In this document: piece after piece, positions 33,610 through 45,637 of the stretch | How positions within the stretch are numbered: position 1 is the stretch's first letter | Layout: every line of letters begins with the position of its first letter | Source of the DNA: Haliclystus octoradiatus | Taxonomy: Eukaryota; Cnidaria; Staurozoa; Stauromedusae; Haliclystidae | Length of the DNA: 64,000 nucleotides | Reading direction: 5' to 3' | Assembly (NCBI GenBank): GCA_916610825.1 | Contig: OU744447.1 | Coordinates: 5,587,402-5,651,401 of the forward strand | Made by a program: the position numbers and the translations under genes | The notes under the pieces: model-generated | The model's input: only the letters and a program-made list of their open reading frames with translations | What the model was told of the DNA's origin: nothing | Database searches by the model: none

Positions 33610-35145
33610 TTTTATTGTATTTTCATATCGCTGAATGCGTCATATAACATACTGAGGATAAATATGTTGTCGCTTAACTTTATTCTCATATAGCATAGCG
33701 CGATTTTGAATGATGAATAATAGTTAATGCGTGCTGTGAGCATTTACTTGTATTAGATGTTCTGATAATTAGATAGCACAGATGTTCATCGGAGAAATGA
33801 AAAAAAATTCAATTTATTGTACTGCAGAAAGCCTGTTGTGCTATTCTATATTTCCAGCTTTTGATTGGTTGTTTTGTTAATAGTTGAAGGCTTCAAATTA
33901 ACCATCGTGCCTTGTGGGCTAAAGGTTGAAAAATTAATGCCATTTCCGAAGCCATAAATTAACTAATAGTCCGTAGTAAACATTATGCAGAAACTCAAAG
34001 ATTATGCGCAAGGGTCGACGGTCAATTTATACCTTCAAATTTGCAAATTAATATTGTTTCTCAAATAGTGGCTATACTATTTTATATGTATGTTATGTTG
34101 TGTTTTTACAGGAGCTGTTAAGCACTGATCTGCTTCTTTCCACAGCACTGATATAAATACTTGTCTGCTGCTAAATAATCTATGAAATAGCTTCATATGA
34201 AATAGAGGAAATACATAATCGATAAATATTGAGTTTCAATAGCCACACATAATGATAAGATCGATCAACAGAAAAATAAAACTCAAATTTTATATCTTGA
34301 CTACTTTTAAAATATACACTGTTTACTCTTCCAATTATTCGAGAAAGAATCATTTGAAAAAGGGAGATTAAAATTGAAGTCCATTATAATTTCTACTTTC
34401 TGATCATGATAATTACGACACTATCGGGCATTAATTCGTTTGTAACAACAACAAGATTTTGAAATTTTTCATTAATGTGAACCAATTATCGATAGCTGTC
34501 GTCATATCATATCGCACTCACTTGTCTTGATCTGAAATTAGAAATTATCATACGCCACACTACGCATGTAGTTTAGCTATTTTAGCATTATAAAATTTCG
34601 TCTAATGGAGAAACCCGCCTTTAAATGCGACAAATAAAAAATAATGTAGAAGAATTGATAACAAGCATAAAACATATATGCACAAATGCATAAATTTACA
34701 TGGCTCCAATATGACTTAATTAAAAACTGAAAAATTTCTTTTGATGAGTTGTGATTGTGTGAGATTGTTTATTAAAATAAATACAAAGAATAATCAAAGA
34801 TGGACCTGCATGCTTCTATGGCAACACTGATTTGCATTATGAATCATCACAGTGCTTTCTGTGCAATGCAGCTGTGAAATTCAAAACTTCGAAGCTTTCT
34901 TGAATGTTATTTAAATGAAAGCCGCTGGTGATGTTTTCAAAATGACTATTAGATTAATAATATAAATCGTTTTTTGGAGAAAAACACGTTGATTATTTAT
35001 AAAATGATATAAAAAAGAATAATTATTGCAGCGGCAGCTTTCAATTCATACTCGTATCAATAGTTAACAAATATAGAACCATCTTGCCTGTATCATATCA
35101 CATAGTAGGGTCGACTCTAATAGAATTCTAACTCGGGGTGTTGGA
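33610..35145. other. Upstream region of gene B
   Basis: Homologous to 50428-52113 (gene C) and, inverted, to about 12040-14379 (gene A). It holds a degenerate TTAA-type MITE at about 33886-34045 and the degenerate form of the palindrome/CRE element at 34551-34578, where TGACGTAA has become TGGCGTA. No other gene is seen. Confidence 0.6.
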
Positions 35146-35165
35146 TTTTTTTTTTTTTGGATTCA
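35146..35165 (-). repeat. SINE tail, split off by the G2 insertion (unit 1)
   Basis: The poly-A tail (poly-T on the plus strand, from 35146) belongs to the SINE whose body lies at 39693-39890. G2 inserted between them. The SINE as a whole is flanked by the direct repeat TAACTCGGGGTGTTGG (35129-35144) and TAACTCGCGGTGTTGG (39891-39906). Confidence 0.8.
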
Positions 35166-35170
35166 TCATT

Positions 35171-35388
35171 TGTTATATGTTCATTCAATGATAAAGAACA
35201 GTAGTAAAACCGAAGATATAAAAGACAACCATAACAACACAATCTAGTTGCTGTAGTGTTTTATCAACCAGACATAATCAATCGCCAAGCACATGCTTGA
35301 TGCCAGTTGCACAGGGGGCACAACTGTTACTGTATAAGATACACAGGGATTAACATAACCAACATTTATAACATAAGATAATATAACA
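35171..35388 (-). repeat. G2a 3' LTR
   Basis: 218 bp; matches 39476-39692 with few differences. It also matches the unit 2 LTRs. Confidence 0.92.
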
Positions 35389-35491
35389 TTTCCCTCTTCA
35401 ACATGTTTCTATAAATCGTTCAGGAGGCTTAATTAGACGACTAGACCTTTGCAATGGTGGTGTTTTAATCGGCACATTGTCTGTAGTGGCA

Positions 35492-38400
35492 TCAGCTGAA
35501 CAGTTCCTTATTGGTTGTTTCTACCTCTTCGGGTGTAGAGAGATCTTCATGAGGAGCTGACCCACAAGGTACGGCAATCATATGGCGTCGATTTCTACGG
35601 AATACTCTCCCATGCCTGTCTGATACCAGGTATGATCTAGGCAGGACCTCTGCTGATTCCCATTGCTTAACACCTCGGCGACGCATGCAAACTTCATCAC
35701 CGGCCTTGAGTATTGGCAAATCACGACTGCTAGTGTCATAGCGCTGTTTGGTTGCCTGCTGACGCTTTTTCAAGACTTCAGCCACGTATTTGGGATCTAC
35801 TGCATTTGGTAATAGAAGGCGCTGATGGGTTGGAATATTTGTTCTCGTTCTTCTACTCATGAGCAATTGGACAGGTGAATACCCAATATCGTGAAACGGT
35901 GTATTACGCTACTTTAGAATTGCCTCATGTGGATCTTTTAGACTTGCTGCTGCTTTTTTGAAAATCCTTTTAACGGTTTGAATTGCTCTTTCTGCAGCTC
36001 CGTTGCTTTGGGGATACTCGGGTAAACTTGTTAGATGCTTAAAACCCCATTCCTTAGCAAACATTTGAAACTGATGAGACTGATCAAATAAATCTCTAGT
36101 ATTGCTGTATTGAGAGCCGTTGTCGCTTATCACTTTCTCAGGAACACCATAGTGGGCAAATACTTTTTTCATGTTATTGATAACACAGTTTGCCGTTTTC
36201 TGTTGTAATGTTTCCACTTCAAAGTATTTGGAATAGAAGTCGGTGAATATCAAGTAGTCATGTCCACCAAATTCAAAGAGGTCGATGCCAACATCTTGCC
36301 ATGGAAGGCCAGGTATATCGTGGGGATGCATCAACTCTTTCTGCTGATTGTTTATGAAGGCAAGACACATAGGGCATGATTGTACTCTGTCGTTTATCTG
36401 CGATGTCATACCGGGCCAAAATACGTAGTCACGAGCGAAGCATAAACTTTTAATTTCTCCAAGATGAGCACCATGAACTTCATCTAATATATCAGAACGA
36501 AGAGTTCGAGGGACGACTACACGGTCAGATTTAAACAAAAGTCCATTTTCCATACATAGCTCATTCTGATTCTGCCAATATTCTTTAGCTCCTTCTGAGA
36601 CAAGGTCTTTATTTTCTGGACAGCTTTTTACAACATATTCAAGAACAGTCATAAGTACATCATCGTTCTTTCTGGCTGCTGAGAACGCTTTTATGCTACC
36701 ATCTGATATGCCAGAAGATGTAACTAAGTTGATGCCAACAATATCGGAAAAATTTGGATCAGGCTTCTCATGTAAAGGTGAAATACGTGCTCGACTTAAG
36801 CAATCTGATATAAACTGTAAACGACCAGGTACATATCGCAACTGCAAATCATACCGACTAAGCTGTAGTAGCATTCTTTGTAAACGGGGTCTTGCTTCAT
36901 TCAACGGCTTGCGGAATATTGCCTCTAATGGTTTATGATCTGTCTCGACAATTACCTTTCTACCGTAAACATAAGTATGGTACTTCAAAATCAAACCCCA
37001 TGCAATGGTTAATACCTCTCGTTCTATATTTGCATAGTTCCGTTCACTCTGTGTTAGTGTTCTTGAAGCATAAGCGATAGGCGTTCCTTCTTGTAATAAT
37101 ACACCACCTAACCCTGTACTGCTTGCATCCACATTTAGTATAATGTCTTTGAAAACAGAACAGAACTAAACAGAAGCCTTTGAAATTAAGTCTTTAAGAG
37201 TTTCGAAAGCAGCTTGTTGTGCAGCATCCCAGACAAAACATGACGTATTCTGTGTTAATTGGGAAATACGTCCTTGTATGTCAGCCTTATGACTTATAAA
37301 TTTATCAAGGTAATTAATAATACCTATAATAATCGTAGCACTCCTTCTTTGTCAGTAGGAGGAGGCATTTGAGATATTGCTTCAATCTTTTTTGGATCAT
37401 GTTTTAACCCATCAGCTGTCAATGAATGTCCAACGTATGACAAGTTCTGAAACCCGTAACTTGGTTTTATCTGGATTAAAATTCAAACCAATCTGTCGGC
37501 TTCTTTCCCTCACTAACCGTAGTTTAGAGTTCAAATCTTCTTTGTCCCGGCCTTAAATCAAGAAATCATGAACGATAATCTCCACATCAATATCTGCAAA
37601 TAGCCTTTCCGTCTTCCTTTGATAAAGTTCTGGTGCTGGAGCTATTCCAAATGGAAGGCAGTTGAAAAGATACCTTCCCCAAGGTGTATTAAATGTCAGT
37701 AATTTAGAACTTGTTTCGTCAACAGGGAGCTGCCAAAAACCAGCATGCATCAATTGTCGTAAAATAGGTAGCACCAGAAAGACGAGTAGCAACATCTTCT
37801 ACGGTTTTCATCGGATGATGGCAACGTTTTAAAGCCTTGTTAAGATCACGAGGATCAATACACATCTAATATCTTTTGTAGACGGAGAAATTGTTTGCTC
37901 TTTAGCCTTCCTCTTGTCAATTACTAGCATGGAAGATACCCAAGGTGTATTGCTGTCTTCTTTTACAACAACACCATCTGCAATCATTTCATCTAATTTC
38001 TTTCGACAGGGCTTCAGCAAAGCAATAGGGATCTTTCTTGGAGAGTATACCACTGGTGCATCGTCCTTGTCAACCTTCAAGTGAACTGGCTGTTCCAACT
38101 GTCCAGGTCGTCTGCTAAAGCAATCAGCGTAATCTTTAAGTATTGGATCTGTTGAAAGTTGATTGTCTTGTAAGTCGTTCTGAAACATAGCCCCTATCAG
38201 ATTTAAGTTCAAAAATTCCAGAACTTCCAGATCCAAACAAGCTTCATCGCTTAGTAAGGGAATAAAATCCCCCTCCACTACCTGAAACGGTAACTCCACA
38301 CTACGATGCTTGTACTTAGTATGCAGTGTTACACTTCCAACAGGATATATCGCTTTGGTCTCCAGCCAACCTATCAAGGGTTGCATTGATTTTTTAAGCG

Positions 38401-38495
38401 TCGCTTTACTAATTCCTTTGAATATATTTAGAGGGATCATCTATGCATCTGCTCCCGTATCTGCGTTCATAGCAACATCAACAGCAGATATATTC
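35492..38495 (-). pseudogene. pol: G2a pol (protease, RT, RNase H, integrase), broken
   Basis: Minus-strand frames in order: a protease start with DTGAD, followed two codons later by an in-frame TAG (near 38437-38442); an RT N-terminal part (37829-38440); an RT palm part (37553-37795) in which the catalytic VDD reads VHD; then RNase H (DASSTGLGG, NIEREVL) and integrase up to the catalytic region (SDNGSQYS, PQSNGAAERAI) within 35909-37132; and an integrase C-terminal part (35492-35866). At least four frame breaks separate these pieces, so the copy cannot make functional enzymes. Confidence 0.9.
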
Positions 38496-38635
38496 ACTGT
38501 GATCATGCTCTTACGCTTTGTCTTTGAGACCGAAACAGATTCCACTTCAATATAATCAAAATACGCATGTTCGATTTCAACGTCACTAGTGCCTCCACTG
38601 TTATTCAAGACATCAATAGACTTGTTTTGTTTAGA

Positions 38636-39393
38636 TTATGCGCATTGTTTTGAAAAATGTCCTTTTTCCTTGCAGTTGTGACACTTCTGAGTATATGCAG
38701 GGCATTTTGTAGAGTCACTCAATGAATGATGATACCTACAATACCGGCATTTTCTTTTAGGCTTTGTACTTCTAAAATTTGTACGTCTATCTTCATCTGC
38801 TCTTGCAACCTGATTGATCTTTATATCTCCATGCGTGCTGCTTAACTGACTTTTTTGGAGTTCTGACGCCTCAAATGTTCGACAGAAATTATGAGCAATC
38901 TGGAGTGTCAACTGGGGCTTTTTCAAAAGCTCTCCATGCAAGTTATCTGATTTTACTCCTCCAACAATCTGGTCACGTATTAGAGAATCTTTCAGAAAGC
39001 CAAATTCACAAGTAATTGCCAATCTTTTTAAGTCACTTACAAAGGCATCAATCAATTCACCATCTGTTTGGCAACGACGATTGAAAATTAATCGTTCATA
39101 AATCACATTTCTAGCACGAGAGCAGAGTTCTGTAAATTTATCACAAACAACTTTAAAGTTCAACTCATTTTTCCCTTCCAATGGTCCGTATATAAAATGT
39201 GAGTATTCTTCTATTGCAGCAGGGCCTGCAAAACTTAACAACAGGTTGACTTTCAGTTTATCTGGCTTTGTATCCCTTTCTTTGGCTACTTAATATATTT
39301 TGAATCTCATCAGAAACTTTCTCCAGTTTTCTGCAGCATTGGCATCAAGAACTAAAGGACCAGGTTTAGAAATATCTCTATGATCCGCCATCT
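38636..39393 (-). pseudogene. gag: G2a gag, broken by a stop
   Basis: Begins MADHKDISK at about 39391 and ends with a CCHC knuckle (CHNCKEKGHFSKQC). An in-frame TAA at 39290-39292 interrupts it after KIY, where the unit 2 copy has Leu. Confidence 0.88.
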
Positions 39394-39475
39394 TGAAATT
39401 TCTTCTGAATTTAAACAGCTACTTTCAATTAATAGTAACTTCCAATCTTTCAGAGTAATCCCACATCTAACACCA

Positions 39476-39692
39476 TGTTATATGTTCATTCAATGATAAA
39501 GAACAGTAGTGAAACCGAAGATATAAAAGACAACAATAACAACACAATCTAGTTTCTGCAGTGTTTTATCAACCAGACATAATCAATCGCCAAGCACATG
39601 CTTAAAGCCAGTTGCACAGGGGGCACAACTGTTACTGTATAAGATACACAGGGTTAACATAACCAACATTTATAACATAAGATAATGTAACA
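39476..39692 (-). repeat. G2a 5' LTR
   Basis: 217 bp, starting TGTTATATGTTC on the plus strand; followed on the plus strand by TCATT. Confidence 0.92.
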
Positions 39693-39890
39693 TCATTTAT
39701 CCACAAACTGGGTGAGCTTGCAGCTTTTTTCCACCAAGGTGGTTTGTTAATTTGTTAGCATTTTGAAGCTTGTGTGCGTTTATTAGCCGGATGCCCTTCC
39801 TGACGCCAACCTATAGTGCTCCGGCCAGGGATTGAACCCGAGACCCTGCGGGCCGTGGTCCAACGCCCTAGCCTCTACACCAAGGCCGCC
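39693..39890 (-). repeat. tRNA-derived SINE body (unit 1)
   Basis: On the minus strand there is a tRNA-like head with an A-box (GGTGTAGAGGCTAGGGCG) and a B-box (GGGTTCAATCCC), followed by a tail carrying GGTTGGCGTCAGGAAGGGCA and continuing to the poly-A at 35146. This is a different SINE family from the one at 12939. Target duplication of 16-17 bp as described at 35146. Confidence 0.82.
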
Positions 39891-40062
39891 TAACTCGCGG
39901 TGTTGGGAGACACTTGAAAGCTGAAAAACACTCGCCTTATGGGCTCTTGTTTTTCTGATGCTTCCTCGTGTCTTCCAACACCCCTCGTGTTTGGATGAGG
40001 CGATCCAAACACGGCTGCCATGTGGTAACCCTTTATTGTGTAACCCTTTAGTGGTAACTCTT

Positions 40063-40189
40063 TTACTGTCAAACGAAGATTCAATGTTCTGGAATTGATT
40101 ACGTGATTAATTACAAGGAAAATTACTGTATTCTCTTTTCGTATTCTCAAGTTGAGCTTTATGAACTTGAAGGAGCTACCCATGCTGTG
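40063..40189 (+). pseudogene. Orphan fragment of a gene D-like exon 1 (unit 1)
   Basis: The open plus-strand stretch reads KIQCSGIDYVINYKENYC and then ILFSYSQVELYELEGATHAV, ending at a donor gtaggt. It is closely related to the 3' half of gene D exon 1. The signal peptide and first cysteines are absent: homology begins abruptly near ACTGTCAAACGAAG. No micro-exon or domain exon follows on this strand, so it is a dead fragment. Confidence 0.8.
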
Positions 40190-41116
40190 GTAGGTATATC
40201 ATAGTTAGTTGTCTGATAGATTTCATAAACATTTACATTCGTTAAGAGAAAACAATTCTATGTTACAGTGTATATCCCGGTTATTGGGAATTGCTTAATT
40301 AGATAGAGAAAAATTTTCTATTCGTACATAATCTTCTTGTGTTTTTATTTTACGCGATCATTTCTCCTTCAAAAATGCAGTCAAAGTGACGATTTTGGGT
40401 TAATTTTGTGTCTCACTCTTTTTCCTCGAACAGGAACCCGTTTATTTTCAACAAGAGAGTTTACACCGGAAAAAACACTAAACTTTTTACATTTTTGTCT
40501 CTAAATAAAATACCGCTAAACCAAATGACAATCTGCTTTCGGAATGAAATTTCAACGTTCAGCTGAAGATTTAGAGCTATATTTGATCAATTTTCAAGAT
40601 ACAGGTAAAGAGATATAAGCCTCTAAAGTCAAAAGCTTTTAGTTTTGGATTTTTCTCACTCAAGTGCTCACTCGATTAACACCTCTTTGCGGCTTAAAAA
40701 GTCTAAAAAACCACTATATTTGTTATATTTATTTCATTTCTTCATTTTACTATATTATATTTAAAGAACTTAGAATGACCAGCAGCCTCTGCATTGTTTT
40801 GTTGTTTCGATTACAAGAAACGAGGCTAATCCTCTGGAAGGTGTCGTCAGCTTCACTTCGGAGCATTGTCCTCGTAGCTGTTGCTACGGAAAGACACGAC
40901 AGAAGGCTTGAGAAAATAGTCTGGTTTATCAATTTTAGTTTTTGTTAAATCTTAATTCTTACAAGCATTGGTAGGTGCAAGTACATACCATGATGTCGAA
41001 ACGCAAAATATATGTCCATAGATAGCCAACAAATATACACGGCCCACAAATAAGTAGCAGAATGGGAGTCGCAGTCCGACTATCTGTCTGAGAAGTTTGA
41101 CGAAAGTCAAAACAAC
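40190..41116. other. Unit 1 segment between the orphan exon and the TTAA element
   Basis: After about 75 bp of gene D-like intron, positions about 40266-40695 are unrelated to the corresponding place in unit 2 (58341-58645). Similarity resumes at AAACCACTATATTTG. The remainder has no supported gene; the 40664-40948 frame has no recognisable motif. Confidence 0.55.
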
Positions 41117-41120
41117 TTAA

Positions 41121-41580
41121 AGTGGGAATAAACCCCCAGACTATCTTTCCATATGTAGTAGAACCCGACGTGAAAAAAACAATGGCTTAATTTTTTTTGT
41201 CGATCTGGAAATTATTTCTTGGTGAAAAATGCCTTCATAGTGGTGTTTTGACCCAAATTTTCACTGAGGAATAAAGGGATTGGATCTAGCTTTATGACGA
41301 CAATGTCACAAGTCGTGCGTTTTTTCTAATAGACTTTAGATCGGATTAATCACGCGATGTTACGTTTTAGATGTCTTAGCTCTGTAACGGCAATCTATTT
41401 TTCTCTACCACAAAACTGAGGTAACGAAAAACATAGAAACTCAAGAGTAGCAAAATTTCAGATGATTTAATGATTTTGAAGTTCACGAATTTCTAAAGAA
41501 ATAAAAATCAGAAAATGTTACATTCGTAGCGCGCGTTATACAGATTATATTTTGACATAACATTCTCACACATATTTAAC
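41121..41580 (+). mobile_element. Left end of a TTAA element, truncated at the duplication edge
   Basis: Begins AGTGGGAATAAACCCC after TTAA (41117-41120). It matches the first 457 bp of the complete element at 59063-61104 and stops exactly where unit 1 ends. Confidence 0.8.
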
Positions 41581-42833
41581 CTGCGTAGTCCTGCTCCCCC
41601 CCCCCCACTTCTTCAAATTTTGTCCAAAATATCATAAATACTTTGATCAGTAGTTGATCAGTTGCGATAAGGTGTTTTTAAGACTGATCAAACAGAAGCG
41701 TTACAGTTATTAACGATTTTGTTGTTGTTGTTGTTGTTGTAATTTTATTTGAATTCGCTATTCAACATGAGCAATTGCTCGTTTACATTGTTGCGAATAT
41801 ATACCTTAAGGGTATAGGGCAAAGAATAATAATAAAGAATAATTTAACATATACAGATTAATTGTCTCTATATATAAATATATAATATGTAACTGTTATA
41901 AATGTTTTTATAAATGTTTGTTTTTTTCGAGTGAAACTTACTATTGTTTATTAATTTATTATTTACTCTTTTACTAGATTTTAACTAAGGTTTCGTGGAT
42001 ATAAGATTAAATTTAACAATAAATCAATTAAGATCAGAGGGGTAACTTTTCGGCTCATTATGCAATACAATGTATTTAAATTTAGTATAGTGTAATTTCT
42101 TTATATCGTCTTCTAATGAATTCCATTTCTTTGATATAATTGATATGAAAGAATTATTCATGAAATTTTTTCTGCAGAAAGGCTGCTCCAAACGATAATA
42201 AAACCTCAAATTATATTTTCCAGGCGATTCAGTGAATAAGGATCTCAGCGACTGTGGAGTATCAGTATGGAGGCATCGATGAACAATGTTTAGGCTATGA
42301 GAAATACGACGATGTTGTAGACTTTGTAGATTTTGGCATTCGTTAGATGTTTGGTAGTATAATATACGAAGTTGTCGCAAAGCAGATCTCTGAAAGCGTT
42401 CTAGTTTGGCTTTGTGTGTTTCAGGTAGAGCAAGATATAATGAGCTGCAATATTCGACATGACTATATTCAATATATTATTATTTTATATATATTTTATA
42501 TTATTATTATTATATATTATTATTATATTCAATATATAATATTCAATATTCTTGTGGGGGGGCAGGACTACGCCAGCCCCCCCACCTCACCAAATTCGAA
42601 AATGTATATATCAAAAGTTTGATCACGCTGTCATTAGTACTGATCAGGCATTTATATTGCTGATCAAATTACGATCAACGAAATATTTGCGTTTTAGGCT
42701 CAATTTATAGAGTAGTCCTGGCCCCCACCCCACTTAACCACGCCCAATTTCGAAATTTTTCATGTCAAAAGTTTGATCCCGATGTGATCAGTCCTGATCA
42801 GGCTATAGCTAAATTGATCAATTGAAGATGGTC
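41581..42833. other. Spacer between duplication units
   Basis: Contains inverted copies of a motif (GCGTAGTCCTGCTCCCCC at 41583; GGGGGGCAGGACTACGC near 42545) on either side of a LINE 3' end. A third related segment follows near 42710-42800 (AGTCCTGGCCCCC, then several TGATCAG words). A 12-13 base C run (41600) and ATT/AT runs (42478-42545) are present. Confidence 0.55.
41713..42380 (-). pseudogene. LINE 3' end (RT C-terminal region plus ACA-repeat tail)
   Basis: The minus-strand frame 42024-42380 has features of the C-terminal region of non-LTR retrotransposon proteins: HRRISHSLNIVHRCLH, LEQPFCRKNFMNNSFI and KWNSLEDDIKKL, ending at a stop. Downstream on the same strand the 3' untranslated part ends in a run of ACA units (complement of TTG repeats at about 41719-41741). 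A 5'-truncated insertion. Confidence 0.65.
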
Positions 42834-43145
42834 ATATCTAAATGGTCAAAATGAGTTAGATTTCGAAATGTAAAATACCACATTAACAAAGGTTGGAGGT
42901 GCCAGCTTCAATGATGTTGGCTATGTTTATCCATGATCATCCATACTAATACGAATCAACAATTTGTGAAGAGCTGTGACTTATAGTTATGCCTGAAAAA
43001 CCAAGCCAATTATGAAAGTTTGGCATGAAATTTTAAACCTGTCTGATTTCTTCGCGGCTTGGATGAGCAATGAGAATTTAAACCATTGCACTTAGCAAAA
43101 ATAGATGAACCCTTCCAATAGTAGTGCACCGTACGGTACCTTCAA

Positions 43146-43497
43146 AGATAAGTAATTGAGACGGTATATATACCTACCAAAGGCACCGTACCATTCTGAT
43201 ATTTCTTGAGGAGTTGATATTTCCGCTACGATCAATGATTGTAGATTCTCTTTATTTATCTCATCAGCAATAATGTAGATCAATGTCAACAGATTTCAAG
43301 ACAAATTTGCTTCGATTTTCAATGCAAAATGATGCACCGCAACTAATCATAATGGAATCTCTCTGAACCATTCCATCCGCCATCAGAAGATGGCTTTCAT
43401 TTGAGTTGACTTTCGGTGGATTTGAGCCACATTCGATCAGATATGATAAGATGTGAATTCATAAATCCAGTTGTTCTGCTATCCGAGCTAACCTATC
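43146..43497 (-). repeat. tRNA-derived SINE copy (unit 2)
   Basis: Duplicate of 24550-24900. Confidence 0.65.
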
Positions 43498-44112
43498 GCC
43501 AGTTATGGGGCTACTTCAATAAATATGTACCAGATTTTTAGTATACCATTTTGGGAATCATGCTTGTAACTTTGGGCTTTTCCGAATCCAAATGCTGAGT
43601 TCCTGCTGAAAAAAGTGTTTCCTGCTGTGAATCTTGTAGGGTGTAGACAAACCACTGTCGCAGGGTCAGCAGGAAATGATACATTGATATTTCAATTATA
43701 CTTCAGGAAATGATACATTTATTGGCACTTTATGTGCATTGTTTCCCACTAAACATTCAATTTTAGCGCACTATATATAGTAAGATTTTTAAAATGGCAA
43801 ACACATACGGTCTCCAGTAGTCGGGCGTACCACCTCCAACTTCTTCCATTCCATGCTTCCTAAATTTCAGAACAGCATGTGTGGCACATCAGCATCTTGT
43901 AATGCAAGAACTTAACCCGAAAAGTCAAATGGCCATTTTTGGTCTTCTGTTCAACAAGTCTGAATTAAATACGTGTAGAATGTATAATATGCAAGCAAAG
44001 CACGCTCCCGTTATGGCCTTCAAAATAAAAGGATCGACTAGATATACGATAAAAAATGAAAGAATATATGAATTTGGAATAAAGATAAAATTAATAATTA
44101 ACAAACGAAAAA

Positions 44113-44393
44113 ATCAGACATTCATATTTGCTACTATTAGTTTCAAGCCAAGGTGATCATCAGACAATTTAATCTGTGAAAAATATATGTGATACATTCT
44201 ATGGTATATATATATAAGCAGCTAATTTTATTGTTAATTTTTCTATTGTTTATATTTGTTAATTACTTTGTTCTTTAGATAATGGTTCCTGTTTATTGTT
44301 AAGATTTAAAGAATGTATCACATATTTTTCACAGATTAAATTGCCTGATGATCGCCTTGGCGTGAAACTAATAGTAACAAATATGAATGCCTG
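44113..44393. mobile_element. 281-bp hairpin MITE (unit 2)
   Basis: Duplicate of 25516-25796 with the same inverted arms. Confidence 0.65.
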
Positions 44394-45212
44394 ATTTAAC
44401 ATAAGTACCTTGATATTACTAAAGATAAAATTAGAGATAATTAGGTAATGAAGAATTGCGGAGAACAGATATGACAAATAAAAGGCTCATACTAAGCTAT
44501 ATTGCTTGTCAATGTTATCATGCTTTATAATCACATTAATTAACTTACCCCCGTAATATATCAATCAACTCTAACAAATATTACTTCGTTGATTGATCTA
44601 AACAATAATCAACTTACAAAGTTTGTACAGCTTTTCTCATTTAGCAGCTAAATGCAAAGTACTGTTTGCTATCTACCAGAATTGTTTGCTAACGTAACAG
44701 ACGTTCGTACTATACCAATAATAGTTTACTTATCAGACTATAGGCAGTAATATGTTCTTTATTTCATGCAAATCCATACTCAACGGACGTTTCGTATTGG
44801 TCTTCATTTTGTAAAGTGCACCCATGTGGTAACAGCGGTGTGTGCGTTTGTAATTTTATTTTATTCTGGTTTTCAATATGAGCTCAGAGCCCGTTTACAT
44901 TGTTCTGAAAACGTGTTCATATATCAAGCTTATTGTACGTCAAAATCTAAATTTATAACATGGCTAACAAATTAAAATAATGAAGAAGAACAAATGTTCA
45001 AGTCAGAATAGTTGTTACAATAATGATAACATAAAGGGTTTTACTTGTGTGCCATATGTGATAAAATGTTCTGTATATACTTCAAATGTTCTGTAATGTT
45101 GTATCCCTATGTTAACCATATATCGTAAAATACGAAATGAAAAATAAATAAAAGAAAAGAAAAATCAATTGTTCAAATTTTTGAATTCAAATTCTGATCT
45201 TATGAACAAATA

Positions 45213-45637
45213 TCAATTGCGAGTGGAAGACTCAGCAACGACATGTTTCAGTGAAACAGAGAAATATGTAGCTCCAGCATTATTTCCAGGACCGGATAAA
45301 CCTTCTTCATACCAAAACCGATATTCTTTGCCTTGGATCAAATTCACGTAATTCTCAGACACAACTACCGTGGCAGTGACAATATCAACAGACGTGTTCG
45401 TAAACCTGCTAACAATACCATTACTGTCACGGTCGTCAGTCAACAATACCAAGATTCTTTTATAACTAGGATGACCACAAGAGAATGGTGAGGAGGGATG
45501 ATACTGAGAACATTCTACCTCACCGTGTTCCCAACTCAGTTTAATCCAATAGTAACCAGTAGCACAACCATGGTTGAATGCAGAATAATCGTCTGCTTTT
45601 CCTTTGATGAAGAATTCTGATCCAATTGAAATATAGT
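45213..45637 (-). CDS. Gene C exon 3: single repeat-domain exon and stop, diversified centre
   Basis: Same borders, phase and stop as gene B exon 3. The first 130 or so bases and the last 40 are nearly identical to B. The part between differs at about 50 bases and many residues: for example SQYHPSSPFSCGHPSYKR against SGYPSSPFSCQHPDFQR, and the loop before TYFSVSLK (SGPGNNAGA against TGYVQDNDGT). The frame stays open, both cysteines and the EYRFWYEEGL motif are kept, and the stop is conserved, so the protein looks functional. With exons 1 and 2 it encodes 254 residues. Confidence 0.82.

Larger units (their letters stand above)
35171..39692 (-). mobile_element. Degenerate Ty3/gypsy LTR retrotransposon G2a
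   Basis: LTRs at 35171-35388 and 39476-39692 (about 218 bp, TGTTAT...ATAACA) and the target duplication TCATT (35166-35170 and 39693-39697). On the minus strand the primer-binding site TGGTGTTAGATGTGGG follows the 5' LTR, and the polypurine tract GAAGAGGGAAA precedes the 3' LTR. The internal genes carry several stops and frameshifts. The equivalent copy in unit 2 (52138-57792) has the same target duplication, so this is one ancestral insertion duplicated with its surroundings. Confidence 0.94.
24238..41580. repeat. Segmental duplication, unit 1
   Basis: Matches 42834-59519 in the same orientation from the shared word ATATCTAAATGGTC to the shared word CACATATTTAAC. Order within the unit: SINE, hairpin element, gene B exon 3 to exon 1, upstream region, gypsy element G2 nested in a SINE, orphan exon-1 fragment, and the left end of a TTAA element. 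Unit-specific insertions (G1 here; the foldback and the G2b insert in unit 2) account for most of the length difference. Confidence 0.9.

Noticed and set aside
39830-39890. tRNA gene on the minus strand
   Set aside because: It is the head of a SINE with a target duplication and a poly-A tail.
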